Below are positions 46,245-55,231 of a stretch of DNA of 64,000 nucleotides, piece by piece. Below the pieces are notes generated by a model. The model had not been told where the DNA came from, ran no database searches, and saw only the letters and a program-made list of their open reading frames with translations. Made by a program: the position numbers and the translations under genes. Within the stretch, counting starts at the first letter, position 1. The number at the start of each line of letters is the position of its first letter. The stretch is from Pandoraea sputorum. Its GTDB lineage: Bacteria; Pseudomonadota; Gammaproteobacteria; Burkholderiales; Burkholderiaceae. The stretch is from NCBI RefSeq assembly GCF_000814845.2, contig NZ_CP010431.2:2232001-2296000 (forward strand), given 5' to 3'.

Positions 46245-46394
46245 ATGCGTAAACTCGCTTTCCTGCTTCTCGCGACCACGGTCTTGCTCGCAAGCTGTGC
46301 CGTGTACGTTCCCGACGACGGACCTCACGGTGGTCGTGGTGGTCCCGGCAACGGTTTCTGTCCGCCGGGACAAGCGAAAAAGGGGAATTGTTGA
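46245..46394 (+). CDS. 49-residue lipoprotein
   Basis: ATG 46245 lies nine bases after GGAGGA. The N-terminus MRKLAFLLLATTVLLASC is a classic lipoprotein signal with lipobox LASC (Cys18). The mature part is short and Gly-rich (PDDGPHGGRGGPGNG) and ends with two more Cys (FCPPGQAKKGNC). It resembles tiny Gly-rich outer-membrane lipoproteins of Burkholderiaceae, from memory. No function known. Confidence 0.72.
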   Translation: MRKLAFLLLATTVLLASCAVYVPDDGPHGGRGGPGNGFCPPGQAKKGNC

Positions 46395-46790
46395 CGGAAG
46401 TGGCTTCTTGCCCGCCAGCGCCCCTAGCCGCAGACGGCGGCGCTGGCTACGTATTGAGAGCAAGGGTCACTTCCTGGCCCCATATGCTCCCACGGTGACC
46501 CCCATACGTGCTCGTCGATTCAGGGCATGCTTACTACGTAGTCTGCGCGCATCCATGTAGATCGTTCGTGGTCTTTGTCCTAGTTTTCATTATCTTCGCC
46601 CGACGGAGTGCATCCTCGTCGCGGTGGCAGAGCTCACTATTGCCGGTTGTTTTAGGCGAACCGGCAACGCTCAGGCCTCACGTTCGCGCTAGTCCCATTC
46701 TCGCTACGCAACCCATCCGATCGTTCGCCCCCTAGACTTTGTTCATGCATGGCAGTCCCCTGTCGTGTGTGTCGTGAGAGGAAGTGCTTG

Positions 46791-46821
46791 CCCCGGCATT
46801 GAAGAATGCCGGGGCTTTTTT
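46791..46821 (+). terminator. Strong intrinsic terminator
   Basis: CCCCGGCATT (46791-46800), loop GAAG, AATGCCGGGG (46805-46814), then CTTTTTT. The T-run is on the + strand only. Confidence 0.85.
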
Positions 46822-46903
46822 GCTCGGTGATGTACGCGAGTGATGCCGCTCACCACGCTCGCATTTGCAGGGTCGTTTCTTCCCGTCCATGTGGTGGTTT
46901 TGG

Positions 46904-46932
46904 CCCCGACGACCCCGCCGTCGGGGTCTTTT
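46904..46932 (+). terminator. Second intrinsic terminator
   Basis: CCCCGAC (46904-46910) pairs with GTCGGGG (46920-46926), followed by TCTTTTA on the + strand. It lies 90 bp after the first terminator. Confidence 0.6.
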
Positions 46933-46966
46933 ACTTGCGTCATGTGTGGAGGTCAACGAAGTTCAA

Positions 46967-47326
46967 TCACTCCCACTCAAACGCCTTCTTCTTCCACTCA
47001 TAAGCGAAGCCGAGGACTAACACTCCGAGAAACGCGATCATCGCCATCAGGCTCACCATGCCCGCTTCGCGCAGTGAGACCGCCCAGGGGATGGTGAACG
47101 CCAGTTCAATGTCGAAGATGATGAAGAAGATGGCGACGCGATAAAAGCGGACGTCGAACTTTTTGCGCGCGTCGCCGAAGGCGTTGAATCCGCATTCGTA
47201 GGGAGAGTTCTTTGCGTCATCAGGCCTGCTTGGCCGGATGGGTTTGGCGACGAAGAGTAAGCCCACCCCCATCAGCAACGCCACGACGAGAAAGAGAAGT
47301 GCCGGGTAGTATTCAGAGACGTCCAT
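46967..47326 (-). CDS. nuoA: Orphan NADH-quinone oxidoreductase subunit A
   Basis: 119 residues from ATG 47326 (MDVSEYYPALLFLVVALLMG). Three transmembrane helices, and the signatures KNSPYECGFNAFGDARKKFDVRFY and FDIELAFTIPWAV identify NuoA of complex I. The next gene on the strand is sugE, and no nuoB-N genes are in the window, so this is a solitary copy. The IFDIELAF Glu and the surface-loop Cys are retained. It may be a spare or conditionally expressed paralogue of the operon copy elsewhere. Confidence 0.88.
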   Translation of the reverse strand: MDVSEYYPALLFLVVALLMGVGLLFVAKPIRPSRPDDAKNSPYECGFNAFGDARKKFDVRFYRVAIFFIIFDIELAFTIPWAVSLREAGMVSLMAMIAFLGVLVLGFAYEWKKKAFEWE

Positions 47327-47500
47327 CAATCGATCCAATCAAAAGAAGCGCGCGCCGGTGGCAACGCAAACGTGCGAACGCATACCTTCGCACAAGCCCA
47401 CCGGTGCATCGAAACGAATCCCAAACCAAGTCATAAGCAACACCAACACGAGACGCGCAAGTGCCTCACCGGTTCGAATGACCTAAAACGATGTTGTCGA

Positions 47501-47815
47501 CTACGACGAGAGTTTCATGAGGATCAGGCCGCTGACGATCAACGTTGCAGCGGCGATGCGGGCGGTACTGACGATTTCGCCAAGCGCGAAAATGCCGACG
47601 ACAAATGCGCCAACGGCACCAATGCCAGTCCAGATCGTGTAAGCGGTGCCCAGCGGAAGGGATTTCATGGAAACCGATAGCAAACCAAAGCTAGCGGCCA
47701 TCGTCACGAGTGTGACTACAGAGGGGATGAGCTTCGTGAAGCCTGCTGACTGCTTCATCGTATAAGCCCAAAGGACTTCCAGAACACCTGCAAGCGTGAG
47801 ATAGATCCAAGCCAT
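47501..47815 (-). CDS. sugE: SMR-family guanidinium exporter SugE/Gdx
   Basis: 104-residue four-helix small multidrug resistance protein: MAWIYLTLAGVLEVLWAYTM with the essential membrane Glu (about 13), KSLPLGTAYTIWTGIGAVG and GLILMKLSS. The SugE/Gdx subtype fits the AGVLEVLWAY and GTAYTIWTGIG sequences. GGAGA precedes the ATG. A guanidine-II riboswitch with a promoter directly in front shows that the physiological substrate is guanidinium. Confidence 0.94.
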   Translation of the reverse strand: MAWIYLTLAGVLEVLWAYTMKQSAGFTKLIPSVVTLVTMAASFGLLSVSMKSLPLGTAYTIWTGIGAVGAFVVGIFALGEIVSTARIAAATLIVSGLILMKLSS

Positions 47816-47834
47816 ACGGCTCTCCAAAAAAGAG

Positions 47835-47879
47835 CCGGGCCGTCCCGGAGTGTCTCGTCACAGGTGAGGTCGTCCTCAC
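47835..47879 (-). ncRNA. Guanidine-II (mini-ykkC) riboswitch
   Basis: On the - strand, two adjacent hairpins with the diagnostic ACGR tetraloops: GTGAGG-ACGA-CCTCAC (47864-47879) and CCGGG-ACGG-CCCGG (47835-47848). They are followed by CTCTTTTTT and the GGAGA ribosome site of sugE. The class senses guanidinium through loop-loop pairing and usually frees the ribosome site, so ligand turns sugE on. Confidence 0.9.
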
Positions 47880-47886
47880 GCCCGTC

Positions 47887-47915
47887 ACTATACGAGTTCA
47901 ACCGATTCTGCGCAA
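47887..47915 (-). promoter_or_regulatory. sugE promoter
   Basis: -35 TTGCGC (47910-47915), 17-bp spacer, -10 TATAGT (47887-47892). The predicted start near 47880 coincides with the first base of riboswitch hairpin 1. Confidence 0.75.
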
Positions 47916-48019
47916 TCTCTCCACGGTTTATCCGAGATTGACGGGTAGGATCGCTGGCGACAGATGATCAGGATCGTCATTGGCATGTCGCCAGTGTGCC
48001 CTGAGTGGTCGGAGCAGCA

Positions 48020-48661
48020 ATGGAGCACCCCGGAAGTCAGGACATGCGCGAGGCCATCGAGCGCCTCGCCACCGCAATGGACAAGTCCCGCAAAGAACTG
48101 GAAGGTCTTGCAAGACGCGACGTCGCACTTCGCGCACGGTATCGCACCTCGGTCGCACGCGTTGCAGAACGCGCCATTCCAGATCTCCGCCGCAGGACGC
48201 TCGAACAACTGCTCACCGACCATCGCCTCTTTGTAAGCGAAGCAGTGCTCGACGTCTTCGCCCGAAATAGCGTCATGGCCCGGATTCTCAACACGCGCCG
48301 GTATGCCGCGTCGCTAACCTCACTGCGCGATAGCTTCTGCGACTACATCGGTCGCTCCGGCGCGGCTCCGTTTGCGTCGGCGCGCGCGGAAATCGCCGCG
48401 ATCGAAGCTTTGATGGTGCGTGCCCGAGCGGAAGAGGCCGATGCCGCCGGTGTCCTAGCCGGTATGCGAAGTGTCCTTGCCAACGACATCCAGATTCCTG
48501 ACGAACTCGTCCCCGATATCCGGCTTGTCTGTCGTCCACGCTCAAGAAAATCGGCCAGCGTTACGGCGTCCACGCAGAGCAGCGCAAGCGGTGACGTCAG
48601 CGAGCTTTCGGGTATCCCAAATGCCGTCCGGCAGTTTGCGTTGTCTGTGGCTGTCGCCTGA
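48020..48661 (+). CDS. Helical protein of unknown function
   Basis: 213 residues from ATG 48020, preceded by GGAG. An N-terminal amphipathic helix with coiled-coil character (MREAIERLATAMDKSRKELEGLARRD) leads into a helical body (RRRTLEQLLTDHRLFVSEAVLDVFARNSVMARIL) and an Ala/Glu-rich helix (about 120-145). The C-terminal 50 residues are Ser/Arg-rich. No membrane segment, catalytic motif or recognised family. It is divergent from sugE. Confidence 0.6.
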   Translation: MEHPGSQDMREAIERLATAMDKSRKELEGLARRDVALRARYRTSVARVAERAIPDLRRRTLEQLLTDHRLFVSEAVLDVFARNSVMARILNTRRYAASLTSLRDSFCDYIGRSGAAPFASARAEIAAIEALMVRARAEEADAAGVLAGMRSVLANDIQIPDELVPDIRLVCRPRSRKSASVTASTQSSASGDVSELSGIPNAVRQFALSVAVA

Positions 48662-48823
48662 AGCGACAGATCAAAACAATATCAAAACCGATTAGCAACA
48701 CAAATCAATACAAAACAGAGCACGACCAACAAACGCTCAACGCAATCGCGGGCTATCGTCGAAAGCCGGGTGATGACATCGCCATCGGTGTCGTCGGGTG
48801 ATTTCGTAACGTTTGGAGAGATC

Positions 48824-49384
48824 GTGTTGTTGGCTAAATTCTCGTTGTTTGGGGCGCGGACACGCGCGCTTAATCTGACCTTCGTGGCCTGTCTTGGCGC
48901 TCCGATCCCCGGCCTGGCACAAGTCGCCGAGCATGCGGGCACGATGAGCATGGTGCACGCAGGCGACGACGTCAGTGCTATAGCAAAAGTCCTTGGTGAT
49001 GCGTGTCAGATCGACGTGCAGGGCCGTCCCGGCAAGAAGTTCTCGCCCACGCACATTAGCGTGCCGTCGACGTGCAAGACACTCACCGTCCAATTGATTC
49101 ATACGGGCAGGAAGCCCAAGACCGCCGCCGGACACAACTGGGTGCTGGTCCGCGAGAGCGACGTCCATGCGGCCATCGCCGATGGTCTCACTGCGGGGCC
49201 CGACTATGATTGGGTCAAGCCGGGTGACGAACGTGTGATCGCGAAGACCGCGATGATCGGCGGCGGCGAACGGACGTCAGTGACATTCGACGTATCGAAG
49301 CTCTCGCGCGGCACCGCCTATACCTACTACTGCTCCTTCCCGACCCACGCCGAGATGATGCGAGGCACGCTATCCATCGAATGA
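48824..49384 (+). CDS. Azurin-type blue copper protein
   Basis: Periplasmic electron carrier. GTG 48824 has GGAGAG six bases before and yields a 186-residue precursor; longer in-frame starts lack that site. The signal peptide is about residues 1-33 (ALNLTFVACLGAPIPGLAQ). Type-1 copper ligands are visible: first His in AGHNWVL, Cys-His-Met in YYCSFPTHAEMMRGTL, and Gly in the ligand loop. A disulfide Cys pair is near CQIDV and STCKTL. Convergent with the LysR gene (7 bp apart). Confidence 0.92.
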   Translation: MLLAKFSLFGARTRALNLTFVACLGAPIPGLAQVAEHAGTMSMVHAGDDVSAIAKVLGDACQIDVQGRPGKKFSPTHISVPSTCKTLTVQLIHTGRKPKTAAGHNWVLVRESDVHAAIADGLTAGPDYDWVKPGDERVIAKTAMIGGGERTSVTFDVSKLSRGTAYTYYCSFPTHAEMMRGTLSIE

Positions 49385-49391
49385 CCGTGCC

Positions 49392-50297
49392 TCACCCAAT
49401 CCTGAGCATCGGGATCTCCGTCGAAAGCGCGTCGATAGCGCAGCGCGTCTTCGACGGCAGATAGGGCGACTTCGGCCATACCACGTGAATCGCTTGCGGA
49501 CGCACCCCGCAACGGCTGCGCACGACCACCAGCCGTCCTGCCGAGGCATGCTTCTCGAGAAACCAGCACGGCAAATACACCAGCCCAAGCCCGGCAATCC
49601 CCGCGTCGGCAATCGCCTGAACATCGTCGAGACTGAGCTGACGGGTAATCTGCAACTCGTGTTCGGTGCCGTCGTCGTCGAGCATGTGCCATCGCGACAT
49701 GGACCCACTGCGCGAATACGAGATTCCGGTGTGGGCCGCGAAATCGTCCGGCTCGATGGGCATGCCATGCTCCGCCAGATACGCAGGCGACGCGCCGATG
49801 CTCATGTACTGCGTACCGATGCGTCGGGCGTCGAGCGTCGTGTTATCGCGCAACTCGCCAATGCGCACCGCCAGATCGATGTTCTCCTCGATGAGATCCA
49901 CGCTCCGGTCGGAAAACGAAATGTCGATTTGCAGCTTGGGATACTGACGCGCCAGCCCGAACAACACCGGCGCGACGCATTGATGGCCAAACGCAATCGG
50001 CACGCTCACACGCAGTCGTCCGCGCGGCTCGTTCAGCCCGCTTTCGACCTCCGCCGCACCTGCGTCGAGTTCGGCCAGCGCCCGCACGCAACGCTCGTAA
50101 TACACACGTCCCGCTTCCGTGAGCGTATGACTGCGTGTCGTGCGATGCAGCAGACGCACCCCCAGCCGCGCTTCCAGTCGCGAAATCACCTTGCCGATGG
50201 CCGAACGCGTCAGATGCATGCGCTCCGCCGCGAGCGTGAAACTGCCAGCTTCGATGACCTGAACGAAGACGGCCACGCCGTCGAGTTTATTCGTCAT
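49392..50297 (-). CDS. LysR-family transcriptional regulator
   Basis: 301 residues from ATG 50297 (MTNKLDGVAVFVQVIEAGSF). The winged HTH is AAERMHLTRSAIGKVISRLEARLGVRLLHRTTRSHTLTEAG, and the effector-binding domain begins at about 90 (RGRLRVSVPIAFG). It is divergent from an MFS drug-exporter gene, the standard arrangement for a regulator of an adjacent efflux system. Confidence 0.92.
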   Translation of the reverse strand: MTNKLDGVAVFVQVIEAGSFTLAAERMHLTRSAIGKVISRLEARLGVRLLHRTTRSHTLTEAGRVYYERCVRALAELDAGAAEVESGLNEPRGRLRVSVPIAFGHQCVAPVLFGLARQYPKLQIDISFSDRSVDLIEENIDLAVRIGELRDNTTLDARRIGTQYMSIGASPAYLAEHGMPIEPDDFAAHTGISYSRSGSMSRWHMLDDDGTEHELQITRQLSLDDVQAIADAGIAGLGLVYLPCWFLEKHASAGRLVVVRSRCGVRPQAIHVVWPKSPYLPSKTRCAIDALSTEIPMLRIG

Positions 50298-50397
50298 ATT
50301 GGGTCTCTGGTGTCGCGTATTGCGGGAAGAAATGTCAGTAATCGGGAATATGGTTCCCGATATATTACCTCTGACTTCATTCTCGTTCGCGAATCTC

Positions 50398-51981
50398 ATG
50401 ACACCCTCACGCGCGTCTCAAAACGCACTGGCGCTTGCCGCCGTCTGCCTGACATCGCTGATGTTCGGCCTGGAAATCTCCAGTGTGCCGACCATCCTCT
50501 CCACGCTGGAACGTGTACTGCCTGCGGATTTCCGGGAAATCCAATGGATCATGAACGCCTACACACTTGCGTGCACCACGGTGTTGATGGCAACAGGCTC
50601 GCTCGCCGATCGGTTCGGACGACGTCGCGTCTACGTCATCAGCATTGTGGTGTTCGCGCTGACGTCGCTCGCCTGCGGGCTGGCGCAGAGCGCGCCGGTG
50701 CTCATCGTCAGCCGCTTCCTTCAGGGGATGGGTGGGGGCGCGATGCTGATCTGTCAGGTCGCGGTGCTATCGCACCAGTTCCGCGAGGGACGAGAGCGCA
50801 GCAAAGCGTTCGGCGCGTGGGGCATCATTTTCGGTATCGGTCTGGGGTTCGGTCCGATCATCGGCGGCATGATCGTTGCCGTGGCCGACTGGCAATGGGT
50901 CTTCCTCGTGCACGTGGTGCTGTCGATTGTGGCACTGGGACTCGTGTTCGTCGGGGTGCAGGAATCGCGCGATCCGCATGCGAATTATCTCGACGTGCCG
51001 GGCATCGTCACGCTGTCGCTCGCCACGTTCGGTCTCGTGTACTTCATCACGCAAGGGCCGGATCTCGGCATGGGCAGTCCGCAGGCGCTCGGCATCGCAG
51101 CGGCGACGCTCGTCAGTTTCGTTACCTTTCTCTGGATCGAGAAACGCAGCCCGCGGCCGATGTTCGACTTTTCCGTGTTCCGCATCCGACGTTTCTCCGG
51201 CGCAATGTTCGGATCGATGGGGATGAACTTCAGCTACTGGTCGTTCATGATCTACCTGCCGATCTACTTTCAGGGCGCGCTTGGTTACAGCAGCGTGAAC
51301 GCCGGGCTGTCGCTGCTGGCGTACACATTGCCGACGCTCGTGGTGCCGCCGTTCGCCGAGCGCCTGTCGCTGCGCATCGATGCTCGCCGTGTCATTCCGC
51401 TAGGTCTGTTCACCATCGGCCTCGGCTTCCTGTTGATGAAGATCGGCTCGGGCATGGCCGATGCCAGTTGGCTCACGATGCTACCCGGCAGTCTGCTTTG
51501 CGGCGTGGGCCTGGGCATGACGAATACGCCTGTCACCAACACGGCTACCGGCGCGGTGTCGGCCAATCGTGCGGGGATGGCGTCGGGGATCGACATGAGC
51601 GCGCGGCTGATCAGCCTCGCCATCAACATCGCGCTGATGGGCTTCATCTTGCTCAAGGGCGTGAGTGCGTCGCTGGCAAACGCGTTGCCGGGCATCTTCG
51701 ACGCGGCGTCTCTGCGTATGCTCGCGGAGAAGGTCGCCGCCGGTAGTCTCGAACACCTTGCGCAAAACAACGCGGCGCTCGCAGCGGCCGACCCGCAGGG
51801 GCAGATCGTGCAAGCGGCACTGGTGCACGGCTTCGGTTGGGTGATGGTGTACGGCGTGGTAGGGGCGTGGGTGCTCGCGCTGCTGAGCGTGGTGGCGTTC
51901 GGGGCGGGCGGGCGCGACGTCGAGCGGGTATGCGAGCCGCCGCCAGCCGCCGCTGAGCGCGTGTGCGAGCCGACGTTATAA
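50398..51981 (+). CDS. DHA2-type MFS multidrug transporter
   Basis: 527 residues and about 14 helices. ATG 50398 is used; ATG 50332 and GTG 50299 are in frame upstream, none with an ideal ribosome site. Motifs: IQWIMNAYTLACTTVLMATGSLADRFGRRRVY (helices 2-3 loop) and SRFLQGMGGGAMLICQVAVL. The C-terminus contains a duplicated VCEPP/VCEPT element followed by short tandem repeats after the stop. Likely regulated by the divergent LysR protein. Confidence 0.9.
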   Translation: MTPSRASQNALALAAVCLTSLMFGLEISSVPTILSTLERVLPADFREIQWIMNAYTLACTTVLMATGSLADRFGRRRVYVISIVVFALTSLACGLAQSAPVLIVSRFLQGMGGGAMLICQVAVLSHQFREGRERSKAFGAWGIIFGIGLGFGPIIGGMIVAVADWQWVFLVHVVLSIVALGLVFVGVQESRDPHANYLDVPGIVTLSLATFGLVYFITQGPDLGMGSPQALGIAAATLVSFVTFLWIEKRSPRPMFDFSVFRIRRFSGAMFGSMGMNFSYWSFMIYLPIYFQGALGYSSVNAGLSLLAYTLPTLVVPPFAERLSLRIDARRVIPLGLFTIGLGFLLMKIGSGMADASWLTMLPGSLLCGVGLGMTNTPVTNTATGAVSANRAGMASGIDMSARLISLAINIALMGFILLKGVSASLANALPGIFDAASLRMLAEKVAAGSLEHLAQNNAALAAADPQGQIVQAALVHGFGWVMVYGVVGAWVLALLSVVAFGAGGRDVERVCEPPPAAAERVCEPTL

Positions 51982-51990
51982 CGCTGAGGC

Positions 51991-52018
51991 GCTAACCCGC
52001 TAACCCGCTAACCCGCTA
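51991..52018. repeat. 8-bp tandem repeat, 3.5 copies
   Basis: GCTAACCC repeated at 51991, 51999 and 52007, plus GCTA. It sits between the MFS and pirin stop codons (convergent genes) and contains TAA in one frame of each unit. Confidence 0.8.
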
Positions 52019-52024
52019 CAGCGC

Positions 52025-52954
52025 TTACGCCCGCGTCCGGTAAGCCTTGAGCTGCGGGAACGTCTCGTCGTCCAGCGAACCGAATTCGCCGCGCTGATAG
52101 GCGGACATCCGGTCGTTGAGTTGTTCGACGGTGTTCATGACGAACGGGCCGTGTTTCGCTAGCGGCTCGCCGAGTGCCGGTCCGGATAAGACCACAAAGT
52201 GGCAGTCCGCCCCGGCACGCAAATCGATGGCGAGGACGTCGGCCGTCGCGCGCTTGCTCAGGCCGACGGCGACAGCCTCGCCAGCGCCCAGTTGCCGAGT
52301 CGTGCCGTCGGCATCGAACTGCAAGTGCCCCGAGACCACACAGACGGTGGCATTCCAGCCGCGCGGCAAATCGTGGTGGAACGCGGCGCGATCCGTCAGG
52401 AACCCGTCGAGCAAGGTGAACGGTTGAGGAAGGTCATCATTCTTCTTTGCTGTCACCCCATTGCTGGCGCCCAAAACCACCCGCACACGCACACCCGGCG
52501 ACACCACCTCGGGAATTTCCGTGGGTTCGACGTCGAACGCATAGGGCGCGTCGTATTTCTGCGAAGCGGGCAAGTTGACGAAGATTTGCAGCGCGTGCAC
52601 GTCATGGCCGTCGCCTTCGGGTTGCTCGGTATGCACCGCGCCGCGTCCGGCGGCGAACCAATGCAAGGCGCCCGGCACGATCGGGCCGTAGTTGCCGAGT
52701 GAGTCGTAGTTGACGTGGGCGCCGACGGCGTCTTCGAACATGTACGTCACGGCAGAAATTCCGGCATGCGGATGCGGCGCAAAGGTCGGGGCCGTCATGT
52801 GGAAATGATCCAGCATGACGACCGGGTCCATCAAACCGCCGAATGTCTGCTCGCCGAAATGCTTGGCGCGAAAGCCATCGCGAATGGTCATGTCATGACC
52901 GCTCACGACTTCCGAAATCCGCACGAATTCGCTGCTATTGCCGACGTTGCTCAT
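52025..52954 (-). CDS. Pirin-family protein
   Basis: Bicupin of 309 residues from ATG 52954 (GGGGAG upstream). The N-terminal cupin has metal-binding residues in DPVVMLDHFHM, FAPHPHAGISAVTYMFE and AGRGAVHTEQPEG. The C-terminal cupin is degenerate (GEAVAVGLS). Pirins are iron-binding; some act as quercetinases or as regulators of pyruvate metabolism. Confidence 0.92.
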   Translation of the reverse strand: MSNVGNSSEFVRISEVVSGHDMTIRDGFRAKHFGEQTFGGLMDPVVMLDHFHMTAPTFAPHPHAGISAVTYMFEDAVGAHVNYDSLGNYGPIVPGALHWFAAGRGAVHTEQPEGDGHDVHALQIFVNLPASQKYDAPYAFDVEPTEIPEVVSPGVRVRVVLGASNGVTAKKNDDLPQPFTLLDGFLTDRAAFHHDLPRGWNATVCVVSGHLQFDADGTTRQLGAGEAVAVGLSKRATADVLAIDLRAGADCHFVVLSGPALGEPLAKHGPFVMNTVEQLNDRMSAYQRGEFGSLDDETFPQLKAYRTRA

Positions 52955-53060
52955 GTCATCTCCCCGCATCTTGAGTGGAGTCAATCATAGCGACGAGACG
53001 CATCGCGGAATATAGGCGGTTCGGTAACTCGAAGTTGCGCAGACGGAACAATCGCGACGG

Positions 53061-53096
53061 CTAATGAGGCTAATGCGGCCAATGCGGCTGATGCCT
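53061..53096. repeat. Degenerate 9-bp tandem repeat, four units
   Basis: CTAATGAGG, CTAATGCGG, CCAATGCGG and CTGATGCCT lie directly downstream of the receptor stop codon on the - strand side. Its last base overlaps the receptor stop. Confidence 0.7.
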
Positions 53097-55231
53097 CAGA
53101 ACCGGTAGCTCATCACCAGCTCCGCGCGACGGTCGTTGCCCAGCAGCCACTGCGTGTTGTTGTAGTAGGCCGTTTGCACGTAGTGCCGGTTGAAGACGTT
53201 ATAGACGCGTCCGGTCAGCGTGAGATCGCGGCGTGGCTTCCACGCGAGCGCCAGATCGACCGTCGTATAAGACGGCAGCGTCAGCGTATTCGCGGTATCG
53301 GCATAACGCTTGCCGACGTACTTCAGCCCGCCGCTGGCCGTCCACGCTTGTGCGAAGCGCCAGCTCAGCCACAGATTTGCCATCTGCTGAGGCACGTTCA
53401 CCGGAATGTTGCCCGCCCGCGAGACGGATATACCGCCCACGCTTTCGTCGAACTGGTCGTACTTGGCGCGCAGCCACGTGCCGTTGGCGTCGATCCGCAC
53501 GTCGCGCGTCAACTGCGCCCCCACGGTCAGTTCCACGCCCCGTGACGACTGTTGGCCGACCTGGAGACTGAGCGACGGATTGAGCGGGTCGACGGTGAGC
53601 AGATTGTTCTTGACGATGCGATAGACCGACAGCGTGCCATCGACGCGACCGTCGAGCCAATCCTGCTTCACGCCGAACTCGATCTGTTTGCCTGTCGCAA
53701 GATCGAACTTTGCCTTGGCCGGTGTGAGCGAGAGCAGTGACGTGATAGGGTCGGCGGCGACCGAGTACTGACCGTAGACGTTAGTGTTAGCGCTCAAGTC
53801 ATAGACCGTGCCCACGCGCCAGCCGGTGTAGCTGAGGTCCTTGGAGAAGGCGGTGCCTGCGATCAGATCGTCACGATTGATGCTGGCATGGTCGTAGCGC
53901 ACGCCGCCAATGACCGACCATCGCGACGTAACTTTCAGACGGTTCTCGGCGAAGAACGCGTATTGGTTCGCCTGCGACCGATACTTGGGAAAGGTGCCCG
54001 CCACATTCACGAAGTTGCCGGGATCGGGGTTGTACAGATCGACGAGCGACGTGCCCGAGTAGGGCGAGTTGTTGGTGTGCTGGAACGTCGTGTGATTGAA
54101 CTCGAAGCCTGCCGACACGGCGTTCTCCATCCCGAACAGTTGGCCCTTGAGCGTCGCGGTCGTGACGTTGCCGATCTGTTCCTGATCGTGAAGGATTTCG
54201 GTGTAGCTGCTGCGCTGCACGAGGCCGCTTGAGGGCACATAGTTGTAATACTCGGCGTCCTTCCAGTGGCGTTTGCTCTTCATGCGATACAGCGTGCTCG
54301 TGATCGTGAGATTGTCGATAGGGCGCCACGTGGCCCCCAGCGTCGCCCAACTGTCACGAAACGTGATGAGTGAATCGGCCACGTTGTAGTTCTTCCGATA
54401 GGTCGCCGGGTCGAGACGCCCGTTCACGAGCGGTACGCCGAAGTACTGCATCGGATGCTGATTGCCCTCGGCGAGCGTGGCCGTCACGGAAAAGCGCGGC
54501 GTGAAGTCGTACTTGATGGCGGCGGAGAACGACGCGTTGTGCGAATTGCCTCGGTCAACCCAGTTGTTCGAACTGTTGGCGCTCGCATCGAAGCGATAGG
54601 AGAGTTTGTCGGTGATCGCGCCGCCGCTGCCGAACGCTGCGCGGCCAGTCTTCTCGGTGCCGATGCCGAGCTGAATTTCGTTTTCGATGGGCATCTGCTC
54701 GGGCTTCTTCGGGACGATGTTGACCACACCGCCGATGGCCCCCTCGCCATAGATGACAGAGGCCGGGCCGCGCAAGACCTCGATGCGCTCGACGGACCAC
54801 GTGTCGAACGGGAACGTGACGCCGATGGCACCGTATGGACGCACGCCGTCGTAAAGCTGTGTGACGGACGCGCTGCCGACGAAGCCGCGCGCGCCAAGCT
54901 CCGAGCCGCCATTGCCTGGATGGGGAGAGGCATTGATGCCGGTCGCGCGACTGACGGCGTCGACGATGTTCGCATCGCCGCGCTCCACCAATTGCTGCCG
55001 GTCGATGACCTCGACGCTCGCCGGTGTCTCCTTGATCGAGAGGCCAAGACGACTGCCGGTCTGCACCGGTTCGTCGAGCGGTTTCACGATGTCCGCGTGT
55101 ACCTGCGTCGCGGGGAGTTCGACGTTTTGCGAGGCGTTGGCGTTGTTGCTGTTGTCGGCAGCGTGCGCGAGGGCGCACAGCGAGCCAATGGCCACCGCGA
55201 TGGCGGTGCGCACTGGAATTGACGTTTTCAT
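53096..55231 (-). CDS. TonB-dependent siderophore-type receptor
   Basis: 711-residue outer-membrane receptor. Signal peptide MKTSIPVRTAIAVAIGSLCALAHA, plug domain with ETPASVEVIDRQQLVERGD and VLRGPASVIYGEGAIGGVVN, and a beta-barrel ending in the typical aromatic YF/RF terminus (AELVMSYRF). The closest type is ferric hydroxamate or catecholate receptors, but the neighbouring DUF2946 gene is often linked to copper receptors, so the metal is uncertain. No Fur box was seen in the 225-bp upstream spacer. Confidence 0.92.
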   Translation of the reverse strand: MKTSIPVRTAIAVAIGSLCALAHAADNSNNANASQNVELPATQVHADIVKPLDEPVQTGSRLGLSIKETPASVEVIDRQQLVERGDANIVDAVSRATGINASPHPGNGGSELGARGFVGSASVTQLYDGVRPYGAIGVTFPFDTWSVERIEVLRGPASVIYGEGAIGGVVNIVPKKPEQMPIENEIQLGIGTEKTGRAAFGSGGAITDKLSYRFDASANSSNNWVDRGNSHNASFSAAIKYDFTPRFSVTATLAEGNQHPMQYFGVPLVNGRLDPATYRKNYNVADSLITFRDSWATLGATWRPIDNLTITSTLYRMKSKRHWKDAEYYNYVPSSGLVQRSSYTEILHDQEQIGNVTTATLKGQLFGMENAVSAGFEFNHTTFQHTNNSPYSGTSLVDLYNPDPGNFVNVAGTFPKYRSQANQYAFFAENRLKVTSRWSVIGGVRYDHASINRDDLIAGTAFSKDLSYTGWRVGTVYDLSANTNVYGQYSVAADPITSLLSLTPAKAKFDLATGKQIEFGVKQDWLDGRVDGTLSVYRIVKNNLLTVDPLNPSLSLQVGQQSSRGVELTVGAQLTRDVRIDANGTWLRAKYDQFDESVGGISVSRAGNIPVNVPQQMANLWLSWRFAQAWTASGGLKYVGKRYADTANTLTLPSYTTVDLALAWKPRRDLTLTGRVYNVFNRHYVQTAYYNNTQWLLGNDRRAELVMSYRF

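Larger units (their letters stand above)
46395..46966. other. Spacer between lipoprotein and nuoA, with two + strand terminators
   Basis: 572 bp without a convincing gene. It contains a 9-bp inverted repeat with a long loop (46414-46422 / 46439-46447) just after the lipoprotein stop and two separate intrinsic terminators listed below. The bases between 46450 and 46780 show no codon-like structure. Confidence 0.45.
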
